Below are positions 11,057-23,225 of a DNA stretch of 64,000 bases, piece after piece. The notes below the pieces were generated by a model. That model did no database searches, was not told the origin of the DNA, and saw nothing but the letters and a program-made list of their open reading frames with translations. Source of the DNA: Rugalucina vietnamica (lineage: Eukaryota > Mollusca > Bivalvia > Lucinida > Lucinidae); the NCBI GenBank assembly GCA_964017185.1, contig OZ024883.1, positions 40,788,395 to 40,852,394 of the forward strand, in the 5' to 3' direction. Numbering within the stretch: position 1 is the first letter of the stretch; the number at the start of each line of letters is the position of its first letter. Made by a program: the position numbers and the translations under genes.

Positions 11057-13470
11057 AACCAGAGTAGTATGTTGGTTTGATCTGGGGATTCTCTATACTT
11101 AAAGTGTTCGGTAGGGCATAAACTACATAAAATCAGCCAAAAACCCTAAGATTACAGATTTTTCATGCTTAGCTCATTTGAGCATAAACTTGAGAGTACT
11201 CATATAAAGGAGGATGAATGACTTGCTTAAAAGATAGACGATTTAAACCTTAAAGACATCCAAAGCAGGTGCTCCACAACGAATCCCTGTGATGCAACAA
11301 ATTTTTCTTTGTATATGTAATTTCCATGCATGAAAAAAATGTCAACTCTGCAATACAGGTTTGATTTTAAAACAAAACCTTATAGGTGCATAAGAAGTAC
11401 TTAAATGAGTATGCAAAGCTAAAATTTTCTAAGCATTCTGTGTGCTCATACTTTTTGTATTATATGCACCAACTTACAAGTACCCACATAAATTACCCTA
11501 AATATTTTACAAAAACATGAACTAATTTTAACACCAAAGAAATAACAAATCCTAATATTTGAATCCTTTATTTAAAGAATCACAAAAAATATTTACATAT
11601 TGTTTAAGAGCCTCTGCCAATATTTACATTTGCAATACAATTTCAACCAATTTTAATAATTTTGTGCGAAAATCTCAAATGTAAATAAAAAGTGTGTTTT
11701 TACACAACCACTGACTGTTTTGTACCATATGCCCCTTCTGTTCTATAGCGGGGGCAGCTGAGACAAAAATATAAGTTATAGTTTTTAAGGGGTATCTCAA
11801 CCGTGAATCAATTTTTTTTTTACACAAACCCCAACCAAATAGACCATGTGCTCTTTCTGAGCCAAAACTTATTATAACGGGCCTTTTTAATAAGACTGGA
11901 AACCAAGAAAGTATTTTTAGTGTGTGTGGCAGGGAATGGGGGGGGGGGAGAACAGGACTGGTGAGGTGGGTATTACTTAGACAAACTCTGCATTTACATC
12001 TCCGCTTCTATAGAATCAGTCTATGCACAAAACCTGACTAACCCAGAAAGTGATCATAAAACAATTATCATTAACAACTGCATGATCATTATATATAGTG
12101 GCTCTCTCAGGAAAGATCATGAAAACATACTGGATATAAAATTGACCATTATAATTTTCCAAGGGACCTTATTTGACCTTTTGGCATCCACCCACCCTGT
12201 TAACCTTTCAATGTCCCATGAACAGAATACAGAAAAAGGTTATTTTCAAATTACAGAAAAGGGCATTTTCAAACTATTAATAATCACGCTGACCTTTTGG
12301 TACAGTTACAGACAAATTAGAGGCCACTTTTAGTTCTACAAAAGAAAAATATTTAAAATTCTAAATTTTTGGACAAAGAGAGCTTTATGTGAAAATAGCA
12401 GACTGCCTAGATCAGACAGCTCTTACATATTGAAAACAGTCCGATCAGGGCCAACACTACTTGCACTTACACTATGCAAAAGTACCCTAAGAATATATAC
12501 TCAAGCGCTGAAACAATGATTATTAAATTCAAAATCTCAACTCAGACAACAGGTGGTAAACCATTTACTGTTTTGCTTGAAATGTATTACAGGAATTTTA
12601 GACAGTTTTCAGTTAATGGTGAAAGTATGAGCATTAAGTGTAGGTGATCTTCCTCTATATGAGGCTTGTTTTAAGGGTGTCAATTTTAGAAATTTCATAG
12701 TTTTCGGTAAAAGGATTCTTTTACAGTTGAGTTTGCTTTTGCTACAAATTTCTTTGACACCTCAATTTACATGTAAATATCTTGCCAAAGGGTGAAATGT
12801 ACCCTGAATACGGATGGATAGGGTACATTGTGATTAATCTATTTACTGCAAAAGTCTTCCCCTTTCATTCACATCCTAAGTTGACAACTGTGGGTACCCA
12901 TCCATATAAAGGTGTTGGGTACCTTTCTTCTATTGTCATGCCAGCACCTGGGTTGATGCTAACGAGTCTTGATTTCGTATGATGCATCGCATGTCACAGT
13001 CATGATTGTTAGGGACTGAAAAGTATTTTGTATCCCATTTTAATGTAAAATGAGCCAGGACATGAGAAAACTTGCTGTAGGCCGTTAATTTAAACATAGT
13101 CTTTTAATGATACTAGTAGCTTGCAAACAGACAGGCAAGGGAAAATGATTAAGATTCAGATTTATAAGTAAAAAATGTCTTCATTAGAAAATCACATCTC
13201 TAGAAATTCCCAATTTTTATGCAACATATTCTTGGTTTAAGAGGCATTGAGTAGCTTAAACACTATGCCATAGAGACCAGGAAATTTATGGAATTAAAAT
13301 TTAGCTAAAAATAATATTTGGGTATCTTTTACAGAAAGGAACCCTCTAAACATTTGCACCCAATTTACTATAAACCACCAAACAAAAATTTTCATATTTT
13401 GCAGGTGAATTTGTTTTCTCTTATCTGCGACCAGTATGTATCCGCTATAAAACGACATCATGACAGCCCT
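11057..13470. other. Intronic sequence, mostly featureless
   Basis: AT-rich, with a G9 run at 11940-11948. A lone family 3 left end (TGAGCCAGGACATGAGAAAA) sits at 13051-13070. No exon, full MITE or tandem array was recognised in the rest. Confidence 0.45.
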
Positions 13471-13750
13471 TGTTTTCCTACTCCAAAACTAATATTTCAT
13501 TTTTGGCCTTATCAGAAAACAAACAATCTGCATATGCGAAAACAAAGACGCAGATCAGATGTGCAGTAACTGCACAGCTGATCAGCACCTTTGTTTTCAC
13601 TTAACAAATGGTACTATCCCTTTTCTTTCTATATCCGAAATTTATTTCAAACTTCTAGCCTGCTTCTGTTTGGGTACAGCCCAACCAGGTCGGAAACCTA
13701 GCCGGTTGTTTTCCTACTCGAAAACTAATATTTCATTTTTGGCCTTATCA
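13471..13750. mobile_element. Family 3 MITE copy bracketed by a 44-bp direct repeat
   Basis: A family 3 body, including the GCAGATCAG...CTGATCAGCACC core, lies at 13515-13706 without intact outer ends. It is flanked by TGTTTTCCTACTC(C/G)AAAAC and the same following 25 bases at 13471-13514 and 13707-13750. The repeat is far too long for an ordinary MITE target duplication and overlaps the MITE's own right end. Confidence 0.65.
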
Positions 13751-15361
13751 AAGATTGATTACCCGGTAGGGAGTTCATGTTCCCTCTGACAGTTCTTAAA
13801 TAAATTGATATCAGTTCAAACATAATCACTTGAAATACTTTTGTTGTTGTCGTAAATAATCTTATGACAGCAGGCTTTGACACCGTGTGTAAGTAAATAC
13901 AAACAAACTAGCTATCCAGAGGCAACCAGCATGACTGAGAACAACTGACACAGATAAAAAATCAATATGAGGTTGTAGGAGGCAAATTCCAGTGTGGGAA
14001 CAACTTAACAATGGGGGAGATAAGAGATTTTATCCGCTAGGTGTGCTGCAGTACTAAGAGTCATAACACAGTCAGCTATTTCCAATACACATGCCTCTAT
14101 AATAGATTTCTGATAGGAAAACTATTTATTTAAGATGTGTAGAGTTCACAATTAATTACTGAAATAATTAAATACAAAATGTTAAAAAGAGAATAAAGTC
14201 ATGTCAAAATGGTATAATCCTGCAAATTAATAGTCTTGTAAATGAAAGCATCTTATATGTTTATTCAAAGAAACAACAAGACCCAGTGTATACAGGATTT
14301 GCAGTGATGCCAACATTTATTAGTACCTTCATGCAAAATTGAAAATGAGCAATCCAATTCAATGAACTGAGATCTAATAATATGGGGAATGTGGAGAGCA
14401 CCAGGCCCCTCGGGTTAAAATCTCTCTGTTAAAACACCGAATTGTAGTCTGGCATTTAACATTTTAATGAACTGTAAATTTTAGTGCCTAGAAGCGATGT
14501 CTCCTTCCTGATATGACCGAAAAAGTGTAGACTGTGATTTGCAAGCAAACAGACATAGAACAAAATTTTTTACAGCTTTCCTGTATGTTCACTGGAGTCA
14601 CAGGAAAAAACGCCACTGTGGAAAGTTTCACGAAAATAGTCACAAAACTAATACCAAAAAAAAAGAAAAAAAAAAAAAAAAAAAAGAATGCAGATACATG
14701 TATTCTGTTCATACTTGTTGCAATGGGAATTGACTCTTGGCTCTTAAAACAATAAGTGTTGACTATCTGACTATTACCTTTTCCAATTGTTGCGAAATTA
14801 GCTCACCCGTCGCACAATTTTGCTAAAGAAATGATAAGAGACAAGACACAGTGGACATTTCACACATTGATAGCGGGGCTACAAGCCCACCAGGGTATTT
14901 TGTACGTAAAACACTATGGGCGTGTTTATGAACTGCGAGAGGTCAACGGCACCCAAAGAATGGAAGAATGCTTTACTGTCTAAACAGATTATTCAGGGAT
15001 TTAAAAGGGGTGGGTCGGTCTAACCCACCTGGGCGTCTTGCCCCCACCTTGCTCTATCCTAGGACTTTTTATTACATAAGAATACATGTTGCACATCAAT
15101 TAATTTCAATAGTTATACATAGTAACAAATAAATAAATAAATAAACATGAAAAAATCATTATGGACAGATATGAAAAATTAATTGGAAAGAATTATCTCC
15201 TTGAATTTCCTTGTTGTTTTTTTTTTTTACCGCATGTGTATTTTTGCAAAGTATATATAAAGTAAAAAACTTTGAGCTATTTAAATTATAAAATTTTATA
15301 TCCTCTACAGAAAGGGGATAGCAATAGAGTACTCCAATGACAATATTTATTCAGTCTCATA
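13751..15361. other. Intronic sequence with simple repeats
   Basis: It contains an A-rich tract (about 14657-14686), an (AATA)n run near 15126-15144 and a T10 run near 15219. No exon or transposon ends recognised. Confidence 0.45.
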
Positions 15362-15582
15362 TGAGCCGCGTCATGAGAAAACCGGATGTTTGCTTATGCG
15401 AAAACAAAGGCGCAGATCAGCTGTGCTGTAACAGCACAGCTGATCAGCGCCTTTGTTTTCGCTACAGGATAGTACAATATACTCAGATTCAAGATTCTAG
15501 CTGTCATCTGTTACTGTGCAGGCAGGTTTGTGTCAGACCTGGGCGGAAACCCCGAAGACTGGTTTTCTCGCGTCGCGGCTCA
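15362..15582. mobile_element. Family 3 MITE, best-kept copy
   Basis: The ends are TGAGCCGCGTCATGAGAAAA and TTTTCTCGCGTCGCGGCTCA. The core at 15399-15461 is a 63-bp palindrome with one mismatched pair, centred on GCTGTAACAGC. A TA on each side fits a TA target duplication, as in Tc1/mariner-type MITEs, but other copies have different flanks. Confidence 0.85.
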
Positions 15583-16112
15583 TATGTAACTGATGTGCTT
15601 TCTGAGCTTTCAATAAAGATTATGTTTGTTTGTTTGTTTGATTGTTGACTACTATTCTCCAATTTAAAACAGTCAGGTGTTAAATTAGCATTATTTTCAT
15701 TATTAACATGGAACCGTATTAGATAAATGTTATTATAAATGTAATATAGACAATTTACAAAAATATGAAAGCATAGGACAAGTACAAAAAATAATCATAT
15801 AGATGACGACAATATGAACAACTAGCTAAATAAATGTATAAATACTTAGTTAAATGTGATTTCTAAAATTATATCAATTAAATTGGTTGCTTAACATAGG
15901 TCCGATAAGCCATTTGCTTCATGTGTATTGGCAAAATCAATAACAGGTATAACTCTTAGTGCAGCAGCGCCCTCTGGTGGAGTACTTTACCTCTTATCTC
16001 TCCCATTGGCAGCAAGTTGTTCCCAAACAGGTATTTGCCTCCTACAGCATTATTTTATTTCATCTATGTTAGTTGTTCTCAGGGGTTTTTTTTTGTGATT
16101 TTTTTTTTTTTT
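15583..16112. other. Intronic sequence with no recognised element
   Basis: Holds a short (GTTT)n run at 15622-15638 and otherwise AT-rich sequence without structure that I can name. Confidence 0.45.
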
Positions 16113-16297
16113 TGATTCAGTTTTACGTCCCTTTCAAGATTATTTCAGCTCATATGAGACGGGCCAATCAGACTAGGTGGGCAAAAATGGGAGAATCCAG
16201 AGAAAAACCACCTGGCACACCCGCAAGCAGAACTTGGCTTGTCTCAAATGGCCAGTGCGGGGCTCGAACCCACACCAGACACAGCGGTGAGATATAG
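16113..16297 (-). mobile_element. tRNA-derived SINE, minus strand
   Basis: The complement of GCGGGGCTCGAACCCACACC gives a B-box-like GGGTTCGAGCCCC near the minus-strand 5' end. The opposite end carries the complement of a (T/A)CGTAAAAC tail. This layout fits a SINE with an internal Pol III promoter. Confidence 0.55.
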
Positions 16298-16394
16298 CAT
16301 TATTTGACTTCATCTGTGTTGGCTGTTCTCAGTCACGTTTTTGGACCTGTGTGAGGCTTTGACACTGCTTATAAATACCAATAGACCTCCTTTT

Positions 16395-16600
16395 ATTTTG
16401 CTTGGTTTGAGGTTTAATATCCCAGTCAACAATAATTGAACACTTTTTTAGTCATGTCGGGATGGAGCCACCCCTTCCTGGGAATTAACCAGTACTGTGG
16501 CGAGCTAGTACATGTATGTCTGGCCCAAGGACACAACAGGGTGCCTAAGCAGGGTTTGAACCTCTTGGTTTGGATTCTGATTGATCATTCTCGACCATAC
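16395..16600 (-). mobile_element. tRNA-derived SINE, minus strand
   Basis: On the minus strand, a B-box-like GAGGTTCAAACCCTGC is followed by GTTGACTGGGATATTAAACC at the 3' end (plus strand GGTTTAATATCCCAGTCAAC). This is the same tail block as the plus-strand copies at 23031 and 26404. A second tail fragment begins at 16630. Confidence 0.65.
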
Positions 16601-16688
16601 TAGGTCTAATTTGTATTGTGGTGTTATTGCTCAACATCCCAGTCAACAGCAATTGGTCATTTTGGAATGTCGCCTCCATTTCATGAGA

Positions 16689-16818
16689 CTTCAACACAAC
16701 AGGATGTCCTGCAAAACTGCACTGCCAAAGTACTGCACTGCCAAAGTAAACAACTTCAACACAACAGGATGTCCTGCAAAACTGCACTGCCAAAGTACTG
16801 CACTGCCAAAGTAAACAA
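16689..16818. repeat. Exact 65-bp tandem duplication
   Basis: CTTCAACACAACAGGATGTC begins at 16689 and again at 16754, and the two units look identical. Each unit also contains an inner 16-bp near-duplicate (ACTGCACTGCCAAAGT). Recent slippage. Confidence 0.85.
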
Positions 16819-16826
16819 CTAATGCA

Positions 16827-17131
16827 CTAGTCATTTGTAACCACGGCCCACCCAGACCCGGGTGGAGGGCGGGGGATAGCCGTGGAAATGAGCAGGGCTT
16901 TGACCAAAGTTTTGCTATGGCAGTGCGGGGGAAATATCCGGAGTTTGCTTTATATATAGGAAAAAAGGGCCGTGAAATGAAAAGATAGCAGGGAAAACAG
17001 GGGGAAAACAGCAGTGGTTTTATCATCGAGCAGTCCCCCAAGGGTGGGGAGTTTTAGCAGGATTTGCTGGACCTAAAGTCAAAGTCCCCGCTATTCCCCG
17101 GGCCTGAGGGGCCGTGGTTACAAATGACTAG
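16827..17131. mobile_element. TIR element CTAGTCATTTGTAACCAC
   Basis: CTAGTCATTTGTAACCACGG at the left is matched by CCGTGGTTACAAATGACTAG at the right. At 305 bp, with a G/C-richer interior and no coding capacity, it is a MITE. Relatives lie at 31637-31863 and 32595-33700. Confidence 0.8.
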
Positions 17132-17479
17132 AGCATAAGACCTAAGGATAGATGGTTGCCTCCATTTTCATGAGACCTCTACACAGCAATGGGATGTCGA
17201 TCAGTAAGACATCCTGATTTCCTGCCAAAGTTATAGATGGATGGAGGGCTTGACTTAACCACTTTCCTAGGCTGCTAAGGTTCAGGCCTTCAAATCAGTG
17301 TAACATTAGTCAAAAGATCAGTCACTAAAGTTTTCTGTAGTACAGCATCAAGCAGCATTTAATCACAACCACCGAACCACAAATGGGAAGGGACCGGACT
17401 TCGAGAAACGCTTTAGATAAAAATTGTGGCATCATAGTCATTCAAATAGTCACCCAATACTTCCGAAACAAAGTGCATT

Positions 17480-17717
17480 TAAGCCGTGTCATGAGAAAAC
17501 CAACATTAGCATATGCGAAAACAAATGCGTAGATCTGCTTCACAGTTACTGCGAAGCTGATCAACGCCTTTGTTTTCGCTACACGGATAGTACTACAATT
17601 CCTCTACTGTCTAAATCCAAAATTTCCAGTATCCAGCCATCTTATATGCTTGTACAGGACAGTTTGTGTCAGACATGTTTGGAAACCATATTGTGGGTTT
17701 TCTCATGACTTGGCTCA
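17480..17717. mobile_element. Family 3 MITE
   Basis: AAGCCGTGTCATGAGAAAAC at the left and TTTTCTCATGACTTGGCTCA at the right, with the core palindrome partly eroded. Neighbour of a second copy only 33 bp away. Confidence 0.75.
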
Positions 17718-17750
17718 TTTAAAGGTGTGATTTATCATTATGTAATCATT

Positions 17751-18003
17751 TGAGCCGAGTCGAGAGAAACCCTCATATTTGCCTAAGCTATGCGAAAACA
17801 AAGGTGCAGAACAGCGTCGCAGTTGCAGTAACTGCGAAGCTGATCAGTGCCTTTGTTTTCTCTACACAGATGAGATAGTACAATTTCTCTTCTTCTTAAA
17901 TCTAAAATTTCAAGTTTCTAGCCTGCTTCTGTGACTGTACAGATCAGTTTGAGTCAGACCTGGTGGGAAACCCCAAAGACCGGTTTTCTCGCGTCACGGC
18001 TCA
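17751..18003. mobile_element. Family 3 MITE
   Basis: TGAGCCGAGTCGAGAGAAAC at the left and TTTTCTCGCGTCACGGCTCA at the right. The core is slightly expanded (GTCGCAGTTGCAGTAACTGC). Confidence 0.8.
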
Positions 18004-18206
18004 TTTAATAGGATTGTTGTTGAAATAATTAAACAAGTTTGACATGGCTATCTCAATTCCTATTTATTTAAGGATAATAATGTTGCACGAAACAGCATGC
18101 ATTAAGGTAAAAAATCAAACTCTCAAAAATGCTAATCTATTGTCACCTCGGGTGACAATTTTTATTACATTTTTTTCTGCAGGCTGTCCATCCAAGAATG
18201 TGCTCT

Positions 18207-18440
18207 GGTCCTGAGGTTATAAAAAAATTTTCATGCTCAACTCAGCTGAGCATGAAATTTAAACTGCTCATAAATACTGAAATAGCCAAAATGAATTAAA
18301 ATTTCAGTTTTAGATCCCTAAGGCCTGTAATTTATCCTGCTGATAAATGTTAAAATGCCAACAATTGAAACATTTATGAGCAGGATAAATTTTAGTCTCA
18401 GCTGAACTGAGCATGAAAATGTTTCTATAACCTGGGGACC
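18207..18440. mobile_element. Family 4 palindromic MITE
   Basis: GGTCCTGAGGTTATAA at the left and TCTATAACCTGGGGACC at the right, with internal CAACTCAGCTGAGCATG. More diverged than the 7886 copy. Confidence 0.75.
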
Positions 18441-18660
18441 TGATCTGATGTGGTTGAGCATACCAAAATGGCCAGGTGCAATAGCTCCATTATTTGTATT
18501 GATGCAGACCCAAAACCAGTCCTCAAATATGCATTTAACAATTGTTAGACGCCAATGACCCCATTAGGGTTAAACATCAATCAATCAATTAATCAAAAAA
18601 CCAGTCCTCACACCCATCACAGGTCATGAAAATATTTCTATGGCCATTCTTACTCTTCAT

Positions 18661-18940
18661 TACGAAAACGTGTCCATGCAATAATACAGAGAATTTTTTT
18701 CAGAAGAAAAAAAAATGAAAATTTCATTAGAAAATTTTGATTATTTTTAATATTTTTGCTCAAAACATACATTGTGGGTACACGTTAGAACCGCCTCGCC
18801 TAGACAGTTCTAACGAGTACCAATAATGTATGTTTTGGATCAAAAATAAGAAAATTAAATATACCCCTGCAAAGCCCAGTTTTTCTATATAAAAGTGGGG
18901 TTGAAGGGGCTATACATTTCACAACCATGTTTTCCTGATG
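18661..18940. mobile_element. Family 1 hairpin element
   Basis: It runs from TACGAAAACGTGTCCATGCA through the hairpin GTTAGAACCGCCTC/GACAGTTCTAAC to the TATACCCC...GGGGCTATAC module and CATGTTTTCCTGATG. It is oriented opposite to the copy at 19212-19490. Confidence 0.8.
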
Positions 18941-19211
18941 AAGAAGAGCAGTGGAGAAAGAAATGTGCATTAAATACTGGATGAAGGTTTAATATATAAA
19001 CAAAGTGAAATAAATTGATGACATATTAATATCAAATATTAAACAGCATGCCAATATTTTGTCAATAAGTCCACAGTTGAAATGATGACAAATTTAGAAA
19101 TCTTATCAAATTTTAATTCAAAGTGCAATTTATCTACTTCCAATCAAAACATGAGAGTTTGTGATTTACAGGTATTACAGTGATGAAAATATGTAGAAAA
19201 TCGTTAAAATT

Positions 19212-19490
19212 CATCAGGAAAACATGTCCGTACAATGAATACCCCCTTAAACCCCATGTATATAGAAAAACTGGGGTTTGCAGGGGTATAGCTAATTTTC
19301 TTATTTTTGATCCAAAACATACATTGTGGGTACTCGTTAGAACTGCCTCGGCAAGGCAGTTCTAACGTGTACCCACAATGCATGTTTTGAGTTAAAATAT
19401 TAAAAATATCAAACGTTTTCTACTGAAATTTTCAATTTTTTGCTTCTTGAAAACATCTTTGTATATTGCATGGGCAAGTTTTTGTGATGT
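19212..19490. mobile_element. Family 1 hairpin element, inverted partner
   Basis: It begins CATCAGGAAAACATGTCCGT and contains GTTAGAACTGCCTCGGCAAG followed by GCAGTTCTAAC. It forms an inverted pair with 18661-18940 around a 271-bp spacer. Confidence 0.8.
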
Positions 19491-19698
19491 CATATTAATT
19501 TGCTCATAAGATCTGGATACTGTTTCATATTTCTGACTGAAAAGTGTTTTGTGGGTAGTCATTAGAACAGACTATCTGAGACTGTTCAAATGAATACCCA
19601 CAATATATATCTTACTTGATTTAACTGAAAATTAACAAATGAAGGATTTTTTTTCACAGAAAGTAAACTATGTTGTCACAAATCATGAGCTTGAATAG

Positions 19699-20083
19699 CC
19701 CGTCTGTAGAAAGTCCATGGAACCAGTGGAAAAAGTCCATGGAATCAGTGGACAAAGTCCATGGAATCCATGGACATTGTCCGGCTGGAGTATTGGAACG
19801 AAAACACTGGACAATTTCCAGTGAATGCATGGAAAATGTCCATGGAGTTTTTCCAGTATGTCAGCGGAATTTTTCCAGTATGTCCATGGAACTTTTCCAT
19901 GGAATCCATGTACTTTTTCCACAGTCCATGGAGATTGTCTAGGGAATCAGTGGACAAAATCCATGGACAATGTCCATGGAAAAGTTCCATGGACAATGTC
20001 CATGGAATTTGTCCAGGTACACTGTGGACAAAATCCATGGACAATGTCCATGGAATATTTCCATGGACATTGTCAACTGATAT
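19699..20083. repeat. CCATGGA-rich palindromic array, left block
   Basis: It begins CCCGTCTGTAGAAAGTCCAT and then runs as degenerate short units built from TCCATGGAC, AATGTCCATGGAA and (T)TTTCCA, reading similarly on both strands. Open frames on both strands here are by-products of the repeat. The same boundary word occurs inverted at 21790-21810 and 22546-22565. Confidence 0.85.
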
Positions 20084-20299
20084 ATAGCAGATGGCTGTGC
20101 AGTGTAAACCCTGAGAAGACATTTGAATCATATTGCTTTCATGCACATTATGGCAAGATGCATCTCTGGTTAACACTAACAGTATCTCTTGTTGACAGTT
20201 GTTATTAAAAGCAAACACAATTCCAGTGCAAAAGAATTATATTTCAATTGTAATAAATTTGATTTCTATATTTCAATTGTAATAAATTTGATTATTTAA

Positions 20300-21700
20300 G
20301 AAATTTAAGACACAGAAATTGATCATAACATTAATTTTTAAAATCCCAAACCAGACACCAGGCAGAACAGAAAAGATGCACAAATTAATTTTGTGATCAA
20401 TTTTTGTGTCTTAAATGTAAGAATTTAAGACACAAAAATTGATCAAAACATTTATTTTAAAATCCCAACCCAGACACCAGGCGGGACAGAAAAGCTGGAC
20501 AAATTAATGTTATGATCAATTTCTGTGTCTTAAATGTAAGAATTTAAGACATAGAAATTCATCATCAGATATTGATCATATCCTTATTTTTAAAATCCCA
20601 AATCAGACACCAGGCGGGACAGAAAAGATGCACAATTATAAATTCTTAAGAGACAGAAATTGATCTTAACATTAATTACAATGTAAGAAATTAAGACACA
20701 GAAATTGATCATAACATTAATTTTTAAAATCCCAAACCAGACACCAGGCGGAACAGAAAAGATGCACAAATTAATTTTGTGATCAATTTTTTTGTCTTAA
20801 ATGTAAGAATTTAAGACACAAAAATTGATCAAAACATTAATTTTAAAATCCCAACCCAGACACCAGGCAGGACAGAAAAGCTGGACAAATTAATGTTATG
20901 ATCAATTTCTGTGTCTTAAATGTAAGAATTTAAGACACAAAGATTCATCATCAGGTATTGATCATATCCTTAATTTTAAAATCCCAAATCAGACACCAGG
21001 CGGGAGAGAAAAGATGCACAATTATATGTACAACATAAATTCTTAAGACACAGAAATTCATCTTAACATTAATTACAATGTAAGAAATTAAGACACAGAA
21101 ATTGATCATAACATTAATTTTAAAATCCCAACACAGACACCAGGGGGCCAGAAAAGATGTACAAATTAATTCTATAATCAATTTTTGTCTTTAATGTAAG
21201 AATTTAAGACAGAAATTGATTAAAACATTAATTTCAAAATCCCAACGCAGACACCAGGCGGGACAGGAATGATGCACAATTTAATGTTATGATCAATTTC
21301 TGTGTCTTAAATGTAAGAATTTAGGACACAGAAATTGGTCATATTCTTAATTTTAAAATCCCAAACCAGACACCAGGTGGGACAGAAAAGCTGGACAAAT
21401 TATGTCATGTACTACATAAGAAATCGATCATAACATTAATTTTAGAATCCAGACCCAGACATCAGGTGGGACAGAAAAATCTTTTCTGTCCTGCCTGGTG
21501 TCTGGATTGGGATCTTAAAATTAAAAGACACAGACACAGAAATTGATCATAACATTGATTTTAAAATCCCAACCCAGACACCAGGCGGGGCGGAAAAAAA
21601 TCTTTTGTGGGTTGGGATTTTAAAATGAATGTTATGATCATTTTCTGTGTCTAAATGTAAGATCAATTTCTGTGTCTTAAATATAAGAATAATTATTACA
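20300..21700. repeat. Tandem hairpin satellite (about 120-bp inverted units)
   Basis: Each unit reads TTAAGACACAGAAATTGATC, then CATAACATTAATTTT, then CCCAACCCAGACACCAGGCG, then a complement of the start (GATCAATTTCTGTGTCTTAA). Every unit is therefore itself an inverted repeat. A higher-order period is visible: equivalent units begin near 20309, 20695 and 21092 (386 and 397 bp). Units grow irregular toward 21700. No coding capacity. Confidence 0.85.
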
Positions 21701-22284
21701 TGTACAACATGCACCAAGGGCAAGATGACTAGCTCTTTCTCAACAAGGTAGCCAACAGTCTAGTATCAACCATGAAGCTAGAGGAATCTATGGACTTTCT
21801 ACAGACGGGAAGTCTTTCTGAAAATGACTTCTCATTCAGGCCAAATTATGAAATCTAACATGCCCCAACCAGACATTCTGCAGTATGATAAATAAGAACA
21901 ACATGCACAGACATGTTTTTTCATATTTTAACATCAATATCTAAAATGCTTACCTGCAAGTCAGCAAGTGTAACAATCTTGTTTTTGCAACTCCTAGATC
22001 AATTTATCTGTCTAGAAATGTTCTTTCATTCCCCACAGTCATGCTTTCTACAAAAGCTTTATCTTGACCAGTTCCCATCAATGTTTTTTTGCAGTTTTCT
22101 CTTTCATTTAGCATCTCTGAGTCTGTCTGCAGTATATTCTTCAAGTTTCTCGCTTGCTGGCATTCTGATGCCTTAGATATTTGAAGATTTGTTCAGACTA
22201 GATTTCTGTTTACTTTTTAAAATTATGTAAAACAGGAAAAGGAAGTGATGTCAGATATCATGGGATTATGGGTAATTCTAAGAG

Positions 22285-22566
22285 TGGAAATTGTCCATGG
22301 ACGACAGTGTACAATGTCCATGGAATTTGTCCACTCTTTCATGAGGAGATGCTGGAAAAATTCCATGGACAATGTCCACAGTACCCTGGACATTGTCCCT
22401 GGATTCCATGGACATTGTCCACACATTCCATGGGTTCCATGGACATTGTCCACACATTCCATGGATTCTATGGACAATGTCCATGCATTCTGTGGAAAAT
22501 ATCCATGGATTCCATGGAAAATGTCCAGGATGTCCATGGAATCTATGGACTTTCTACAGACGGGAT
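22285..22566. repeat. CCATGGA-rich palindromic array, right block
   Basis: Same short-unit design as 19699-20083 (GTCCATGGAA, CATTGTCCACACATTCCATG). It ends in ATGGACTTTCTACAGACGGG, the complement of the left block's starting word. With the hairpin satellite between them, the two blocks may be the ends of one element of about 2.9 kb. Confidence 0.8.
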
Positions 22567-23030
22567 AGTCTGGCGACATAACGAATAATTATCGCATCAT
22601 AAATATGATAAATATACTGCCTAAATCACAGCAGGTAGCACAGCAGGGTATAGTAAAAAATATAATTATAACATCAAAAATTCAATTTGTATTTAATTCT
22701 TGATAAATGATTTCATTTGAATGCATCTAACTCAAAGTCAACATAATCATTTTCTATCTTCCAAAGTGAACCAAAGTCATATCTTGTATTTTGTTGTAAA
22801 ATTTATCATTCATGGACGCACCAGGGATCAATGCGAATCAATTAGTTATGAACTTTCGATCCTTACAAATCAATTTCTCATGTTGATTTCACTAGGAGGA
22901 GCAAATTATTTTGAAAGGATTTCCTTTTGTGGTGATGAATGCATTTTTGGGTACATTCACCACACAATATCACCTGCCTTTTTTTTATTTTTGGTTAAAT
23001 GTTGTCAGTAGCTACTTTGCCTCACTTTTT
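22567..23030. other. Intronic sequence with no recognised element
   Basis: AT-rich spacer between the CCATGGA array and a SINE. Nothing further recognised. Confidence 0.45.
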
Positions 23031-23225
23031 CTTGTGGAGCACAGTGGCCTGGTGGTTGAGCATCAGATGCCCAATTGCGCAGTCCTGGGTTGAATCCCCA
23101 CACGGGGCACTGCGTTGTGTCCTTGAGTAAAACACATTAACTGATTTATACTCAGGAAGCAGTGGCTCCATCATGACATAATTGAAAAATTGTTGACTGG
23201 GATATTAAACCTCAAGACGAAGCAA
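23031..23225 (+). mobile_element. tRNA-derived SINE
   Basis: An A-box-like TGGCCTGGTGGTTGAG and a B-box-like GGGTTGAATCCCC are placed as in a tRNA. A body with GTTGTGTCCTTGAGTAAAAC and the tail block GTTGACTGGGATATTAAACC follow. Confidence 0.75.

Noticed and set aside
19670..20218. Overlapping open frames on both strands rich in SMESMD/FHGHCPW peptides
   Set aside because: By-products of the CCATGGA array, which reads open on both strands; no biased codon use or domain.
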